Assembly (NCBI GenBank): GCA_023333565.1
Contig: JAJKFH010002198.1
Span: 2,976,001-3,040,000, forward strand
DNA from: Puffinus mauretanicus
Taxonomy: Eukaryota; Chordata; Aves; Procellariiformes; Procellariidae
Direction: 5' to 3'
Length of the DNA: 64,000 bases
The notes beneath the pieces are model-generated. The model did no database searches. It had not been told where the DNA came from and saw only the letters and a list, made by a program, of their open reading frames with translations. Below are positions 55,501 to 62,059 of the stretch, in pieces. Numbering within the stretch: the stretch's first letter is position 1; each line of letters starts with the position of its first letter. Made by a program: the position numbers and the translations under genes.

Positions 55501-58500
55501 AACAAGCAAAACAAACAAAAAAACATTCTCTTGCTGTATTATATGATATCAGATCTATACCCTGAAATCTTATATAGTTAATTAATCATGATCATAGGTA
55601 TTTGAAAATACTTGGGAATCATAAGAGGAGGAGCAACTTGTTAAGACACCGATTAGAACTAAGGAACACCTGTTTCTCTAAGTGACTTTTTTTATTGATT
55701 ATAGGCAAACCATATAATCTCACTGTGTTTCAGGTACGAACATAAAATGAAGGCAGTAATAGTTCACTGCTTAACATGACATCAATAAATTTAACTTCAT
55801 TAACAGTAATAAGAGACAGATGGTTTCATAAATGCAGCTAAGCAGAAATTTGTGAAAGGTTAGCATTCAGTGGTTAAAGCTGTGCATTAAATGATGCACA
55901 CAGACACTTAACAAAAAACAATATTCAACAGTTGCTTCTTTTATTGCCCACTACTCTGAACAAGACTAGCATCCAATTTTAAAGAAATAAAAAACAAAAA
56001 CAGGATGTGGTCAGTCAGATATTAAAATCACATCATTACATATACTCCTGTGCATCTTTGGGGATACAAAAGGGTCAAATATAAGTTCAGAGTGATTGTA
56101 TGTATTTGTAACAGAGGAAGGACAGATGCCGTAGTAGACATATGGCAATCATTTTAAATGGAAAGAAGGTAGATTTAGATCGGATATAAGGAAGGAATTT
56201 TTTATGATGAGGTGGTTGGACTACATTATCTTTAAAGGTCTCTTGTGACGCAAACCATTCTATGGTTCTACGATTTTTATATGCGATAGTATCCAGTCTC
56301 AGCTGAAAGTCTGTAAATGCCTCCATTCTCATCACAGTGAAATACATCACAAGGTCAATGATATGACAAAAGCCATGAATTGTGGCATCACAGTTTACTT
56401 TTATTTATGTGTAGACTCAAAAACAAAGTACTATTTGCTGAAGCAAGACTGAGCAAGCAATATCCATTTGTCATCCACACAATTACTGTACAGATCCAGC
56501 ATCATTCAGAACAGAGCAATGTAGAAATTCATTACAGCCACATCAAAGCCAGGCTTCTTAAGCATTAGCTGCCAGAAGATAATGCAGTTAGGGAAGTAAT
56601 GTAAGGGGGTGGAGGGGCACAGAGCCTGGGAAGTCAAAAAAAGCTTGTGCACTGTTCTTCTCACTACAAGTCCATGGAAACAATTCTTGGTACAGGACAA
56701 GTAGGTTCTTTCAGAAGGTATTTTCTGGCCTTGTCAATTGGAAATTTCAGACTTCTACAGAAATAATTCAGTAATCAAGCCACTACTTCCTCCAGTCTAT
56801 CTGAGCTGTGCTTAATGTAACAAGAGATAAAACAAACTAAACTGTTACAAAAACTTCAACACTCCCCTACATCTATGAATAACCCAACCACAGACTTCTA
56901 TACTCCATCATCTACACTCTAAAAGGTCATCAGTTGATTTCATTGAGACATTAACTCTCTGGACCTAGTCTAGATACTTTTAAATGTTTATAATTCCTGC
57001 CATAACTTCTTTAATTGATTCTTAATAACTCAACCACACTAGTATACATGAAATAATGTATATAGTAACCTTTAAAAAAAAGCCTAAAGTAGATTCACTT
57101 TACTTGGTGGGCATATATGAGCTGAAAGATAGATTAAGATGTAAAAATTTTACCAGTGTTCCTTCTGGATGATCTTTTTATCTCAAGGTTGGAAAAGCAG
57201 ACATCCCTAAAAATCACATTACATAATGTCACATTTTCAAGCATTCATTCACACATTAGGGTGAGTAAAGAGAGAAGCAGAGGGACGAAAAACATAACAG
57301 TAGTACTGGGATGATCTACTAAGATTTAGTATCATTTTCATTGTGAAAGCTTAGTTTAGTTTCATGCATCTTTTCCAAATTTTAACTGTTAAAGATAAAA
57401 TTGCTACCCTTTCTGCCTCCTAATGGTTGAGATACCTTGAAAAAATTCAGACTAAACAATCTGGTTGCTTGCAAGTGTGAAGATAGCCAAAGCTATATGG
57501 GATTGTTTTGTTTTGTTGAAATATAGTTAAAACAGCAAGAAATATTTTCTTCTTTTTCTATAACAGCTCATAGTCTTCTGAAGGAAGATAGACATTGGCA
57601 AAGATAAGTGAAGAATGGAGTCGTAACATGCAAACAAACATGAGAAAGGCCTATACCGGTTTGAAAAACATCAGACCCAAGGAAAAAAAAAAAAAGAGGG
57701 AAAGGATCTGGACACTCCACTCAAGAACCTACAATATAATTCATGTTCCAAAGTCATAAAATTTCTCCATCATAAATCCACTGGCAAAAACTCCCATCTA
57801 CTTCTGAAGGAGTTCTTCATCTAGAATTACAATGCAAAGGACAACAGTGTACCATTGTTACAAATTACTCTTAGCTGAAACCAAAGCAGTCTGATGTATC
57901 TGAAGTTCCAGTCCTCCTTTTGACCCACATGCTGGCTGACTCACTTGTCACTATGCTGCAAGTTACAGAACTGGAGAGAGCTGTGTAGAGTGTGTATTTA
58001 GCTTACAATTATAAAAACCATGGAAATTAAAAACATTAAAATTACCTTATAATGTTCATAAAATCTAGCAATCCAATGTTAGGAAATGCCACTTTTGGTC
58101 AACTTTCCAACCTGTGCATATGCATCATGCTACAATCTTCAACTACATAGAGGTGGTAGATCTCAGCAACTCCTCAACCAGAATGACAGCCACAGGAACC
58201 GCCTTGTACTCTAACAGCCTGTGGCAAGAATGGTGAAAGCAGCCATTGTTCAGCTGGCTCTTTCTATGATTTCTCGGAACAAAGGAGAGGGTTTCTGGCT
58301 GTCTCAATGATATTTACTGTGTCAACTTCTATTTCCTCTGACAGAAAAGGTAGCAGGCCAGGCAGAAGCATCTCATTGGTTTTATCAAGGGCTGTGCACC
58401 ATATGCTGGTTATCCTTTTTTTCCCCCCAAGATTATTTTCTTCTTCAAGAGCACAAGATGATGGACCTACTTTGACTATGGAAAAGCTTTGTAACAGTAC

Positions 58501-61351
58501 TATATACAGAACTCCTGTCTCAGTTGCCTCACTTTACTGTTGGGTAGTAAGGAGAGTTTATGTGAAGTGAGGCGTGCCATTAAAATTTCATTTTCTGTGC
58601 ATCTGAATTCAGAGGAATGCAAGTTTTCAGTATGCCTTGCACACATGAAATACTGCTGAATATTCTGAAAAAAAGGTCAGATCCCACAGCTCTTAATTTG
58701 AGAACTAGCATTGGTAGTCTTTTTACCTAAATTTCTCTCTGTATCTGTTCCTCTGAGTGAACGGGAGATAGTACCTCCTATTTGCCTTATTACAGAAGTT
58801 TCCAACAGAACACTTATTAATAGCTCTAATTATTCAGATCACTAATCATAAATGGCACAAAAAAACTCCAAGGTAATAGCTTTGTTTTCCAAACATGAAT
58901 TAAATGGCTTACAATAAATAAGGTTCAATGCCACACACCGAATAGCAAAGAGAAAAATAAGTATTATAAGTACCAGTAATAAATGAGCATTAAATAAGGA
59001 ATGGGTCCTATGGAAAAACTAGTATGTGATCATGTTTCACAAAGCATACCCACAAAAAAGCCATACTATACACACTAACGTTCATCTGGGCACTTCCTAA
59101 CCACTTGACTCACTTCATTTTACAAACTCAGTATTCATTTGTGGAGTTTTTAATGGAATTGATGTATAACATAACATTACTTGTATACCTTTTCAATACC
59201 AAATTTCTCAGGAAAGAGATTTCATGAGTATAAATGATATATAAAGTGCTTTATGTTTTACTAGAAAGTAAGATAACAGTCCTGCATGAGGACTTTGCCC
59301 AAACTCAAGCTTTTGCCAAAACACGTACAAGTTCAAAGGCAAGCAGGCCCTCACATTAGAGCTGGTGTGTAACAGAAAGAAAGCAGCATAGGCACATGTG
59401 TGCACCCTGCACAAAGGACTGCTTAATAGCAGGAACACATTACTGTCCTCCACCACTTAAGGTCAATGTTAACATTATTATTTAGGCTTACTTATGGCAC
59501 TGAGAAAACCTGATGACAGAGGAGGAAGGAATTGGTCTCTTAGGCAGTACAGTTTCCTTTTGTAGACAACAACTCGGCAGAAGTGAATATGCAGGCAGCT
59601 ATAATAGTGGATTAATAACCCTATATAATGAGTCACAGTAGAACATAAATAACAAAAGCAATTCGAATTGGTGAGCAATCAAATCAGGCAATTAAATGCT
59701 ACTACCTAAATAGAAATTTGACCAGGATGCTAACACTTAGATACTTACAGAAGGTATTATGAGATTTTCAGTGACTGCAGGTGGACAAGACCTTCATGAT
59801 ATGCTGCATCTAAAAGAGTGGACCTTTCCATGTCACACTGTATCCTTGTATAATGCTGAAGTCACTGGTCATTACTGACTAATAAAAGAGGTCTTGGTTA
59901 TAGAAGCTTTGGATTTATGTTGCAGTTCTGCAGCCAGTGTGAAAAATCAGAGACTTCTACAAAACTGACCGCAATGTCATGGCTCCTTAACACAGGAATG
60001 ACATATTCACATATATTTTTTTTCACATTTTTGGGCAGTATACAAGATACATCAGCAATACGATGATATGAAAAAGCAATCATTCATTTAATTGAAGTCA
60101 GAAACATATTATTTATCATAATAACTATTATTAGAAAAATCACATTATTTGAGTGTTTTTAGTGTATTTTATTCTTAACCACATGCAAGCACCTGGAAAT
60201 GCAAAAATCTTGTTTAATTTGTATCCTAAATTTCTACACAGTGGAAAATCTTCTATACTAAAACAGGTACGTGGTTTTTTTCATGGGTACTATTTTGAGC
60301 TAAAACAATCCAAGTAACCCATAATATGTCTTACCTAGTAATTCATACAAAGAATTCAGAATAGATTTCCATGCTTCTCCAGCTTCCTTTCCAGCTACAT
60401 CTGCAAAATGAGCTGCACTGCTGTATACATTCAAGCGATCAATACATTCAAGAACAAGGTTGATCATACCCTAAAAAATGGAAAGGCTCAGATTGTCAGA
60501 GAAGGAAAAAAAAGTATTGTTTAGGTGCAAGCACATACGATTTTCAGAAATCTAAGAAAAACAAAACATGAAAGGCAGGATATGCAAAACACAAGAATAT
60601 ATACATGGAGTCAAACAAGCAATCCCTATGGAAAAGTTTTGCTTGACTGTGATAACAAAAATTTACCATTTAGGATGGTCAAAATAAAACAAAAAATAAA
60701 TAGTATGCCAGACAATTTTAGGCAAGTTTCTCTTCTAGAAAGCATTTAGATATCTGACTAATTATAGGCAACTATCACTACCAGAGAAATAACAGACAAT
60801 ATTAAACAAAATACTTAAAGCACACTTATTAAACCAAAACATCCTTCTGCATCAAGAAATTAAACTATAACAGAAGAAACTCATTCATGTAAGGAGTAAA
60901 TTATGGTTAGAATTCAGGGCACAAGGTCATATTAATACCTAATTTTTTTTAAAAAAAGGAAAAGGAAGTAAGGCCTTAAATGTATTTCTTTAAATATTCA
61001 AGAAAATCAACAGATCTAAAGAGATTATAAATGTAGCAAATAGTTCGACTCTTACAAAAAAACCCACTGCAAACATACTCCAGATTAGACATTAACACTA
61101 CAGACACTGCGAAAGAATACTTGCAGACAACGTGATGGAAAACCAGGAGTAAAACTGAGAGAAGTACCTCTTCCTGGAAGAGATTCTGGCGATTCTTCAG
61201 TGCTCGGAGCCTGTTTTGTTTGTCTTCATGCTCCAAATGTTCATCGGGGGGGTGAAAGTAGCCAATCAAGTCCTGAAGGCTCAGACTGACTGACTCGATA
61301 GGCAAATCGACTGTGGAAGACTTCGTTTTCTTGCTGAGAGCATCAAGGCCC
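1304..61351 (-). CDS. RYR2: RYR2, cardiac ryanodine receptor (partial; 14 internal exons)
   Basis: Ryanodine receptors are homotetrameric calcium-release channels of the sarcoplasmic/endoplasmic reticulum; RYR2 drives calcium-induced calcium release in heart and is also expressed in brain. Exons in transcription order: 61351-61168, 60470-60335, 54317-54222, 43899-43781, 43361-43228, 40514-40273, 36493-36301, 34574-34358, 32888-32784, 27206-27103, 22765-22682, 19225-19066, 8661-8514, 1512-1304. All junctions are GT..AG and keep one frame: one base plus 710 codons with no stop. The protein covers part of the RIH region, SPRY1, RY1, RY2 and the start of SPRY2, all facing the cytosol in the large foot. 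RYR2 rather than RYR1 or RYR3 is chosen from paralogue-diagnostic stretches such as [12 protein letters not shown] and [17 protein letters not shown], compared with remembered mammalian proteins. Approximate human residues are 432-1141. No break or frameshift is seen, so the gene looks functional. Start codon, signals and pore lie outside the window. Confidence 0.97.
1790..3193 (+). mobile_element. CR1 LINE, degenerate, internally deleted, with nested CR1
   Basis: A 5'-truncated, old CR1 retrotransposon antisense to RYR2. Bases 1790-2012 match my memory of the CR1 endonuclease region (a DLIGITETWW-like part, then a GYRLFRKDR-like part). From about 2013 the sequence jumps to the reverse-transcriptase middle: a degraded SGVPQ, then [27 protein letters not shown], with the catalytic Asp pair still visible. 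The intervening 1.5 kb or so is missing. The 3' end is two copies of ATTCTGTG (3177-3192), the diagnostic CR1 tail. Multiple frameshifts and stops make it non-coding. Positions 2495-2687 are a younger insertion inside it. Confidence 0.85.
2495..2687 (-). mobile_element. CR1 3' end, nested in the older CR1
   Basis: A 190-bp CR1 3' fragment in reverse orientation. On the plus strand it reads TCATAGAATCATTTAGGTTGG and ends with GGGCAGCCTGTTCCAATGC. It is closely similar to the plus-strand fragment at 45109-45288, so both belong to one subfamily. It interrupts the host copy between CCCCCCTACTT and CTAGCGAGGCCAC, a stretch continuous in the copy at 29428-30925 (30405-30435), so the insertion is younger than the host element. 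Confidence 0.85.
8446..8482. repeat. GTTT microsatellite
   Basis: About eight GTTT units (interrupted at the left by TTGTTGTTTTTG), ending roughly 30 bases from the donor of the exon at 8514-8661. Confidence 0.95.
8514..8661 (-). CDS. RYR2: RYR2 exon, RY2 repeat end (probable human exon 27)
   Basis: This 148-bp exon encodes 1023-1071 ([18 protein letters not shown] to EAPDQDH) plus the first base of Ala1072. Acceptor TATGCAG|GAT, donor CATG|GTAATT. It completes RY2 with [23 protein letters not shown] microsatellite begins about 30 bases inside the downstream intron (8446-8482), close to the donor site. Confidence 0.97.
9613..9639. repeat. AAAT microsatellite
   Basis: About six perfect AAAT/AATA units. 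Confidence 0.95.
10557..10570. promoter_or_regulatory. Candidate RFX X-box
   Basis: ATTGCCATAGCAAC fits the near-palindromic RFX-factor X-box pattern (RTTGCC, spacer, GCAAC). It is one motif match in an intron, with no other support for function. A direct CATTAACATA duplication follows at once (10571-10591). Confidence 0.25.
11582..11660. repeat. Unclassified dispersed repeat, copy A
   Basis: GGAATGCTTGGCAGAACG and the bases after it align with copy B at 13267-13354. The first 46 bp or so differ at about five positions, with a looser AT-rich match after that. Same orientation, 1.7 kb apart. Family not recognised. Confidence 0.6.
12810..12830. repeat. GC-rich hairpin, 9-bp arms, 3-nt loop
   Basis: CTTGCCAGC, loop AAT, GCTGGCAAG. 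It is perfect and much richer in GC than its surroundings, so it would be stable in RNA from either strand. Confidence 0.92.
13267..13354. repeat. Unclassified dispersed repeat, copy B
   Basis: GGAATGCCTGGCAGAATG and onward, paired with copy A at 11582-11660. Contains a short insertion in the AT-rich part (ATATCAGT) relative to A. It overlaps a 106-codon open frame on the minus strand that has no recognisable product. Confidence 0.6.
14478..14934. mobile_element. Non-autonomous DNA transposon (MITE-like) with TTAA-ended inverted repeats
   Basis: The left end (14478-14498) begins TTAAAGGGACACTGTCAAG and the right end (14914-14934) is its reverse complement with one mismatch in 21. Weaker similarity continues inward for about seven bases (TTCAT on both sides). 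The 457-bp interior has no coding frame. The terminal TTAAAGGGA fits TTAAAGGRR, which I remember as the signature of the T2 MITE family of Xenopus, whose target site is TTAA. Here the TTAA could be either target duplication or element end. No longer flanking duplication is seen. Confidence 0.7.
14960..15140 (-). mobile_element. Ancient CR1/L3-like 3' relic
   Basis: On the plus strand, CTACTAGATCATCTAATCC, AGTGATTAGTTCATCTA and CCCTTAGGAAACTATCTCAT follow the spacing and wording I remember for reverse-complemented L3/CR1-type 3' regions. It is strongly diverged and the edges are approximate. It adjoins the right end of the inverted-repeat element at 14934. Confidence 0.4.
19066..19225 (-). CDS. 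RYR2: RYR2 exon, RY2 repeat start (probable human exon 26)
   Basis: This 160-bp exon finishes Asn969 and encodes 970-1022 ([19 protein letters not shown] to GWTYGIQQ). Acceptor TTTTTGACAG|C, donor CAG|GTAAGT. After the [10 protein letters not shown] linker comes the RY2 signature [25 protein letters not shown] then GWTYG. It is very close to mammalian RYR2 as I remember it. Confidence 0.97.
19990..20440. other. GC-rich block, probable interspersed-repeat origin
   Basis: About 450 bp of GC-rich sequence inside an AT-rich intron. Features include GAAAAAAGTGTGAAAAACAG and GGCGCTCCAGGTGCCAGAGC, wording that I associate with a common avian repeat but cannot name securely. Three overlapping minus-strand open frames (19999-20510) reflect the composition and do not look like protein families. 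Confidence 0.4.
20739..20762. repeat. Inverted repeat, 11-bp arms, 2-nt spacer
   Basis: AATTATTGTTT, spacer GA, AAACAATAATT. Perfect arms. Confidence 0.93.
22682..22765 (-). CDS. RYR2: RYR2 exon, RY1 repeat end (probable human exon 25)
   Basis: This 84-bp exon, the smallest, finishes Lys941 and encodes 942-968 ([18 protein letters not shown] to MKLPK) plus two bases of Asn969. Acceptor GTGTCCCAG|A, donor [20 protein letters not shown] is the closing helix of RY1, matched by [10 protein letters not shown] in RY2. The lysine-rich [11 protein letters not shown] tail bridges the two repeats. Confidence 0.97.
24649..24666. repeat. Poly-A run
   Basis: Run of 16 or more A with no recognisable retroposed sequence in front of it. 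Confidence 0.9.
25465..25536. repeat. Perfect 36-bp tandem duplication
   Basis: Two identical 36-bp units, 25465-25500 and 25501-25536. Each unit contains AGTAAT AAA ATTACT followed by AAA AGTAAT, so alternating inverted repeats run through it. Confidence 0.95.
27103..27206 (-). CDS. RYR2: RYR2 exon, RY1 repeat middle (probable human exon 24)
   Basis: This 104-bp exon encodes 907-940 ([19 protein letters not shown] to MSLETL) plus two bases of Lys941. Acceptor CTTTTCAG|GT, donor TGAA|GTAAGT, a consensus donor. It carries the RY1 middle with the HPCLVEF strand and the [10 protein letters not shown] helix, equivalent to the RRNPRLVPY segment of RY2. Confidence 0.97.
28686..28721. repeat. Hairpin, 9-bp arms, 18-nt loop
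   Basis: TTCCCCTGA at 28686-28694 pairs exactly with TCAGGGGAA at 28713-28721. Confidence 0.88.
29428..30645 (+). pseudogene. CR1 ORF2 reverse-transcriptase remnant
   Basis: Three frame segments, 29426-29929, 29899-30228 and 30283-30645, together represent most of the CR1 reverse transcriptase and the thumb/C-terminal region. Inactivating lesions are a stop after VRNW, a frameshift around 29930-30000, the FADD-to-FADI change at about 30070-30081, a stop after GQGNP (30227) and a final frameshift near 30600. The endonuclease half is absent because the element is 5'-truncated. The 206-codon open frame on the opposite strand is a shadow. Confidence 0.88.
29428..30925 (+). mobile_element. CR1 LINE, 5'-truncated, 1.5 kb, reverse-transcriptase part
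   Basis: The best preserved CR1 copy, antisense to RYR2. It starts inside the reverse transcriptase at [13 protein letters not shown], has the fingers region with NYRPVSLTS, motif A as YLDFCKAFD, then a stop where the family usually has Leu (29926-29928). A frameshift follows near 30000. Motif C reads FADI rather than FADD, losing a catalytic Asp. Frame then continues through [10 protein letters not shown] to about 30600, where another frameshift ends it. The 3' end has the consensus CR1 tail with ATTCTATG twice plus ATT (30907-30925). It cannot encode active protein. Confidence 0.93.
31322..31373. repeat. Degenerate short tandem repeat
   Basis: GATTTTTTGAAT occurs three times, at 31322, 31340 and 31362, with spacings of 18 and 22 bp and a shared CTACAG element between copies. 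Confidence 0.85.
32391..32414. repeat. 24-bp perfect palindrome
   Basis: The half-site ACTTATTTTTCA is followed directly by its exact reverse complement, with no spacer. Confidence 0.95.
32784..32888 (-). CDS. RYR2: RYR2 exon, RY1 repeat start (probable human exon 23)
   Basis: Exactly 35 codons, 872-906 ([19 protein letters not shown] to GWQYGP), phase 0 at both ends. Acceptor CTCTTTAG|AT, donor CCA|GTATGT. It encodes the first half of RY1, the first of the paired RyR-type repeats, with the signature AENIHELW...GWQYGP. The same signature recurs in RY2 (19066-19225), showing the old internal duplication of the repeat. Confidence 0.97.
33399..33403. repeat. Target-site duplication, left copy
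   Basis: ACAGT directly before the TG end of the solo LTR, identical to 33686-33690. Confidence 0.85.
33404..33685 (-). mobile_element. Solo LTR of an endogenous retrovirus
   Basis: A 282-bp element bounded by TG (33404) and CA (33685), flanked on both sides by the identical 5-bp target duplication ACAGT (33399-33403 and 33686-33690). The opening TGTCATGGTTTAACCCCAG and the closing part ending in CAGCCAAAACCAGCACA are features of an LTR I recall as common in neoavian genomes. No internal retroviral sequence is present, so this is a recombination-derived solo LTR. Five-base duplications fit ERVL/ERV3-type or similar elements. Strand is inferred from ATTAAA followed by CTGTCTTTATCTCAACCC on the minus strand, which looks like a polyadenylation region; it is less certain than the boundaries. 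Confidence 0.85.
33686..33690. repeat. Target-site duplication, right copy
   Basis: ACAGT directly after the CA end of the solo LTR, identical to 33399-33403. Confidence 0.85.
34358..34574 (-). CDS. RYR2: RYR2 exon, SPRY1 to RY1 linker (probable human exon 22)
   Basis: This 217-bp exon finishes Lys799 and encodes 800-871 ([20 protein letters not shown] to PVPVDTSQ). Acceptor TTTACAG|GG, donor [31 protein letters not shown] is the last SPRY1 segment. The charged middle ([20 protein letters not shown]) is a less conserved linker. Exon ends in phase 0, so the following RY1 repeat starts on a clean codon boundary. Confidence 0.97.
34575..36300 (-). other. RYR2: RYR2 intron (probable intron 21), 1.7 kb
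   Basis: Starts with the unusual donor GTTAGC. It contains an AG dinucleotide repeat (34857-34877). No transposon or other gene is seen. Confidence 0.9.
34857..34877. repeat. AG dinucleotide repeat
   Basis: About nine AG units after GAAGACAG. Confidence 0.9.
36301..36493 (-). CDS. RYR2: RYR2 exon, SPRY1 second half (probable human exon 21)
   Basis: This 193-bp exon finishes Gly735, encodes 736-798 ([14 protein letters not shown] to VVSFSAGI) and gives two bases of Lys799. The acceptor is TTCCATAG|GT. The donor is AA|GTTAGC, unlike the GTA-type donors of most other exons. It completes SPRY1 with the [20 protein letters not shown] strand pair and [12 protein letters not shown]. The reading frame fixes the donor: the next exon must supply the G of Lys799, and it does. 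Confidence 0.96.
38083..38110. repeat. Short degenerate tandem repeat
   Basis: Three overlapping copies of a GACTAGATGA / GACTAGGTGA unit of about 10 bp. Confidence 0.75.
38980..39019. repeat. ATTACTTAAT tandem repeat
   Basis: The unit ATTACTTAAT(A) appears three times with small indels between copies. Confidence 0.85.
40208..40262. repeat. A/C-rich low-complexity run
   Basis: Runs of A broken by CAAC, CCACC and CCAACC units, beginning about 10 bases from the donor of the SPRY1 exon. On the RYR2 strand it is a T/G-rich stretch. Confidence 0.85.
40273..40514 (-). CDS. RYR2: RYR2 exon, SPRY1 first half (probable human exon 20)
   Basis: This 242-bp exon, the longest here, finishes Ser654 and encodes 655-734 ([15 protein letters not shown] to FDGLHLWS) plus the first base of Gly735. 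Acceptor TGTTTAAG|C, donor TCAG|GTATTC. It carries the first half of SPRY1, a beta-sandwich interaction domain of the cytosolic shell. Visible features are the core strands YYELMVD and [10 protein letters not shown], a glycine-rich loop [16 protein letters not shown], and the closing [11 protein letters not shown]. Confidence 0.97.
40515..43227 (-). other. RYR2: RYR2 intron (probable intron 19), 2.7 kb
   Basis: AT-rich. It holds a TTTA microsatellite (40638-40659) close to its 3' end. A tract dominated by T (43207-43225) lies beside the upstream donor. No repeat family is recognised. Confidence 0.9.
40638..40659. repeat. TTTA microsatellite
   Basis: About five TTTA units. Confidence 0.95.
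43228..43361 (-). CDS. RYR2: RYR2 exon, end of RIH region (probable human exon 19)
   Basis: This 134-bp exon encodes codons 610-653 ([17 protein letters not shown] to LVNHVS) plus two bases of Ser654. Acceptor TTTTCAG|GT, donor AGCAG|GTAAAA. The Cxx[11 protein letters not shown] segment is the region in which the RYR1 malignant-hyperthermia residue Arg614 lies; the equivalent Arg is present. The segment [14 protein letters not shown] links the RIH region to SPRY1. Confidence 0.96.
43362..43780 (-). other. RYR2: RYR2 intron (probable intron 18), 419 bp
   Basis: The shortest intron in the window. It has AT-rich sequence and a normal acceptor tract, and no other feature. Confidence 0.92.
43781..43899 (-). 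CDS. RYR2: RYR2 exon, RIH region (probable human exon 18)
   Basis: This 119-bp exon finishes Gly570 and encodes 571-609, from [18 protein letters not shown] to [10 protein letters not shown]. Acceptor TTTTCCCAG|GA, donor AAG|GTAGGC. The [10 protein letters not shown] stretch is nearly invariant among ryanodine receptors. By my reading one residue, Cys before LLDK, replaces the usual Ser of mammalian RYR2. It sits just 419 bp before the next exon, the shortest intron in the window. Confidence 0.96.
45109..45288 (+). mobile_element. CR1 3' end fragment
   Basis: About 180 bp of CR1 3' untranslated region. It begins at CATTGGAACAGGCTGCCC, passes through GGTTGGACTCAATGATCTTA, and finishes with the CR1 tail GATTCTATGAT. 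It is heavily 5'-truncated, antisense to RYR2, and very similar to the nested copy at 2495-2687. Confidence 0.92.
46715..47250 (+). mobile_element. Possible ancient CR1/L3 reverse-transcriptase relic
   Basis: Around 46722 one frame reads [17 protein letters not shown], which resembles the LFNIFINDLEEG part of CR1/L3 reverse transcriptases just before the catalytic motif. Further on, a stretch near 47180 (AAATCTAAGAGTCATGAG) resembles the KDLGV-type region. Both lie in the right order but decay is heavy, so boundaries are guesses. Confidence 0.35.
48089..48103. repeat. Poly-A run followed by CA-rich sequence
   Basis: Roughly 14 A residues followed by CAAACAAAACACACAAC. No retroposon body is seen upstream. 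Confidence 0.85.
53832..53860. repeat. Inverted repeat, 12-bp arms, 5-nt loop
   Basis: AATTATATCCAT, loop TCCAT, ATGGATATAATT. The arms are perfect. AT-rich, in the 10.3-kb intron, 0.4 kb before an exon on the RYR2 strand's far side. Confidence 0.93.
54222..54317 (-). CDS. RYR2: RYR2 exon, RIH region (probable human exon 17)
   Basis: This 96-bp exon finishes codon 538, encodes 539-569 ([15 protein letters not shown] to LERLEASS), and gives the first base of Gly570. The acceptor is CCAATAG|CG and the donor TCTG|GTATGC. It continues the RIH helical repeat. It is isolated by a 6.0-kb intron upstream and a 10.3-kb intron downstream. The acceptor is preceded by a run of C and T (54322-54346), a strong polypyrimidine tract. 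Confidence 0.96.
55425..55527. repeat. A/C-only low-complexity tract
   Basis: About 100 bp made almost entirely of A and C (AAACCAAACCAAAAC, then CCTAAACCAAACAACC and similar). On the RYR2 strand it reads as T/G-rich. Confidence 0.92.
56164..56275 (+). mobile_element. CR1 3' end fragment with internal deletion
   Basis: Begins AGAAGGTAGATTTAGATCGG and ends ATTCTATGGTTCTACGATT (56257-56275). Compared with the copy at 30716-30925, about 100 bp are missing between GATGAGGTGG and TTGGACTA. The GGTGG/GGTTGG similarity at the joint suggests deletion between short homologies. Antisense to RYR2. Confidence 0.88.
60335..60470 (-). CDS. RYR2: RYR2 exon, RIH region (probable human exon 16)
   Basis: This 136-bp exon encodes codons 493-537 ([14 protein letters not shown] to LYELL) plus the first base of codon 538. 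The acceptor is TTTTTTAG|GGT and the donor CTAG|GTAAGA. The protein is helical and part of the RIH domain. It lies only 697 bp downstream of the previous exon. Its IDRLNVY and AHFADVAG segments are shared by all ryanodine receptors. Confidence 0.97.
60471..61167 (-). other. RYR2: RYR2 intron (probable intron 15), 697 bp
   Basis: Short AT-rich intron between the first two exons of the window, with normal GTACTT and TTAG ends. Nothing else is seen. Confidence 0.92.
61168..61351 (-). CDS. RYR2: RYR2 exon, RIH region start (probable human exon 15)
   Basis: This 184-bp exon gives one base finishing codon 431 and then codons 432-492, from GLDALSKK to NLFQEE. The acceptor is TTATTGTAG|G with a pyrimidine-rich tract before it, and the donor is GAG|GTACTT. 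It enters the RIH (IP3-receptor/ryanodine-receptor homology) helical region at the end of the N-terminal domains. Leu433 and Pro466, positions I remember from human arrhythmia variants, fall exactly on Leu and Pro here, which anchors the numbering for the whole window. Confidence 0.97.
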
Positions 61352-61699
61352 CTACAATAAGAGGCAAAGTCTCCTGAGTATTGGAAATCAATTTATTTTA
61401 TCCTTTAAACCATTTATTGGTTTAAAAGTGAAGTTTGTTTAGATGTCAAAGCTCAATTCATTTTCTGACAGCTAGGTAACTTCTCGACAATGATTTATGT
61501 CTGCCCCATTCTCCACTTAATGATCCACCCCTCCCTTCCCAAACAGAAACAGGAAGCATCAAAAATGTTGTTTCCCTTAAATACTTTTGAAACAGAGAAA
61601 ACACATTTTAATACTCTACCTACACATTTAGCAGTATCAGAGACAGACCAAAAGATGAAGATGATATTGTAAACCTGTTCAAAGCATCACGAGGCTGGA

Positions 61700-61890
61700 A
61701 TGGACAGAAGTCAAATGATCAATCTTACAGCGCTGAAGAGGGCCCAGCTAGTCCATATAGGCTCTCAAGCGTGATTCTAACCTGTTCTTAAGCCATCTCC
61801 TTATGCAGTTCTTCCATACACTTTGTCCCAGCACTTCATTAGCCTTTTTGTTTCCCTGATATACAATACAAGCTTAGCCTTGCTGGAGGC
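61700..61890 (-). mobile_element. Possible ancient CR1/L3 3' relic
   Basis: The plus strand reads TTCTAACCTGTTCTTAA, then a CCCAGCACTTCATTAGCC segment, then AGCTTAGCCTTGCTGGAGG. This matches, loosely, the order of landmarks in reverse-complemented L3-type 3' ends. Divergence is high and the call is tentative. Confidence 0.3.
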
Positions 61891-62059
61891 TATGACCATC
61901 GTCTCCTAGAAGTGGGGGGCAGACCGTTCTCATCCATGCTGCACCTGCCCTTGCTTAGCTGAATCCCCAGCAAACCTCATAATCCAATTTTTCCTCAGCG
62001 CTGTGCTTTCTGGACCCCTGATATACCTTTCTCCTCCATTTAAACCTCATCTTTCTTCA

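Larger units (their letters stand above)
54318..60334 (-). other. RYR2: RYR2 intron (probable intron 16), 6.0 kb
   Basis: Contains an internally deleted CR1 3' end (56164-56275) and an A/C-rich low-complexity tract (55425-55527). Bases 56300-60330 show no recognisable repeat or exon. Confidence 0.9.
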
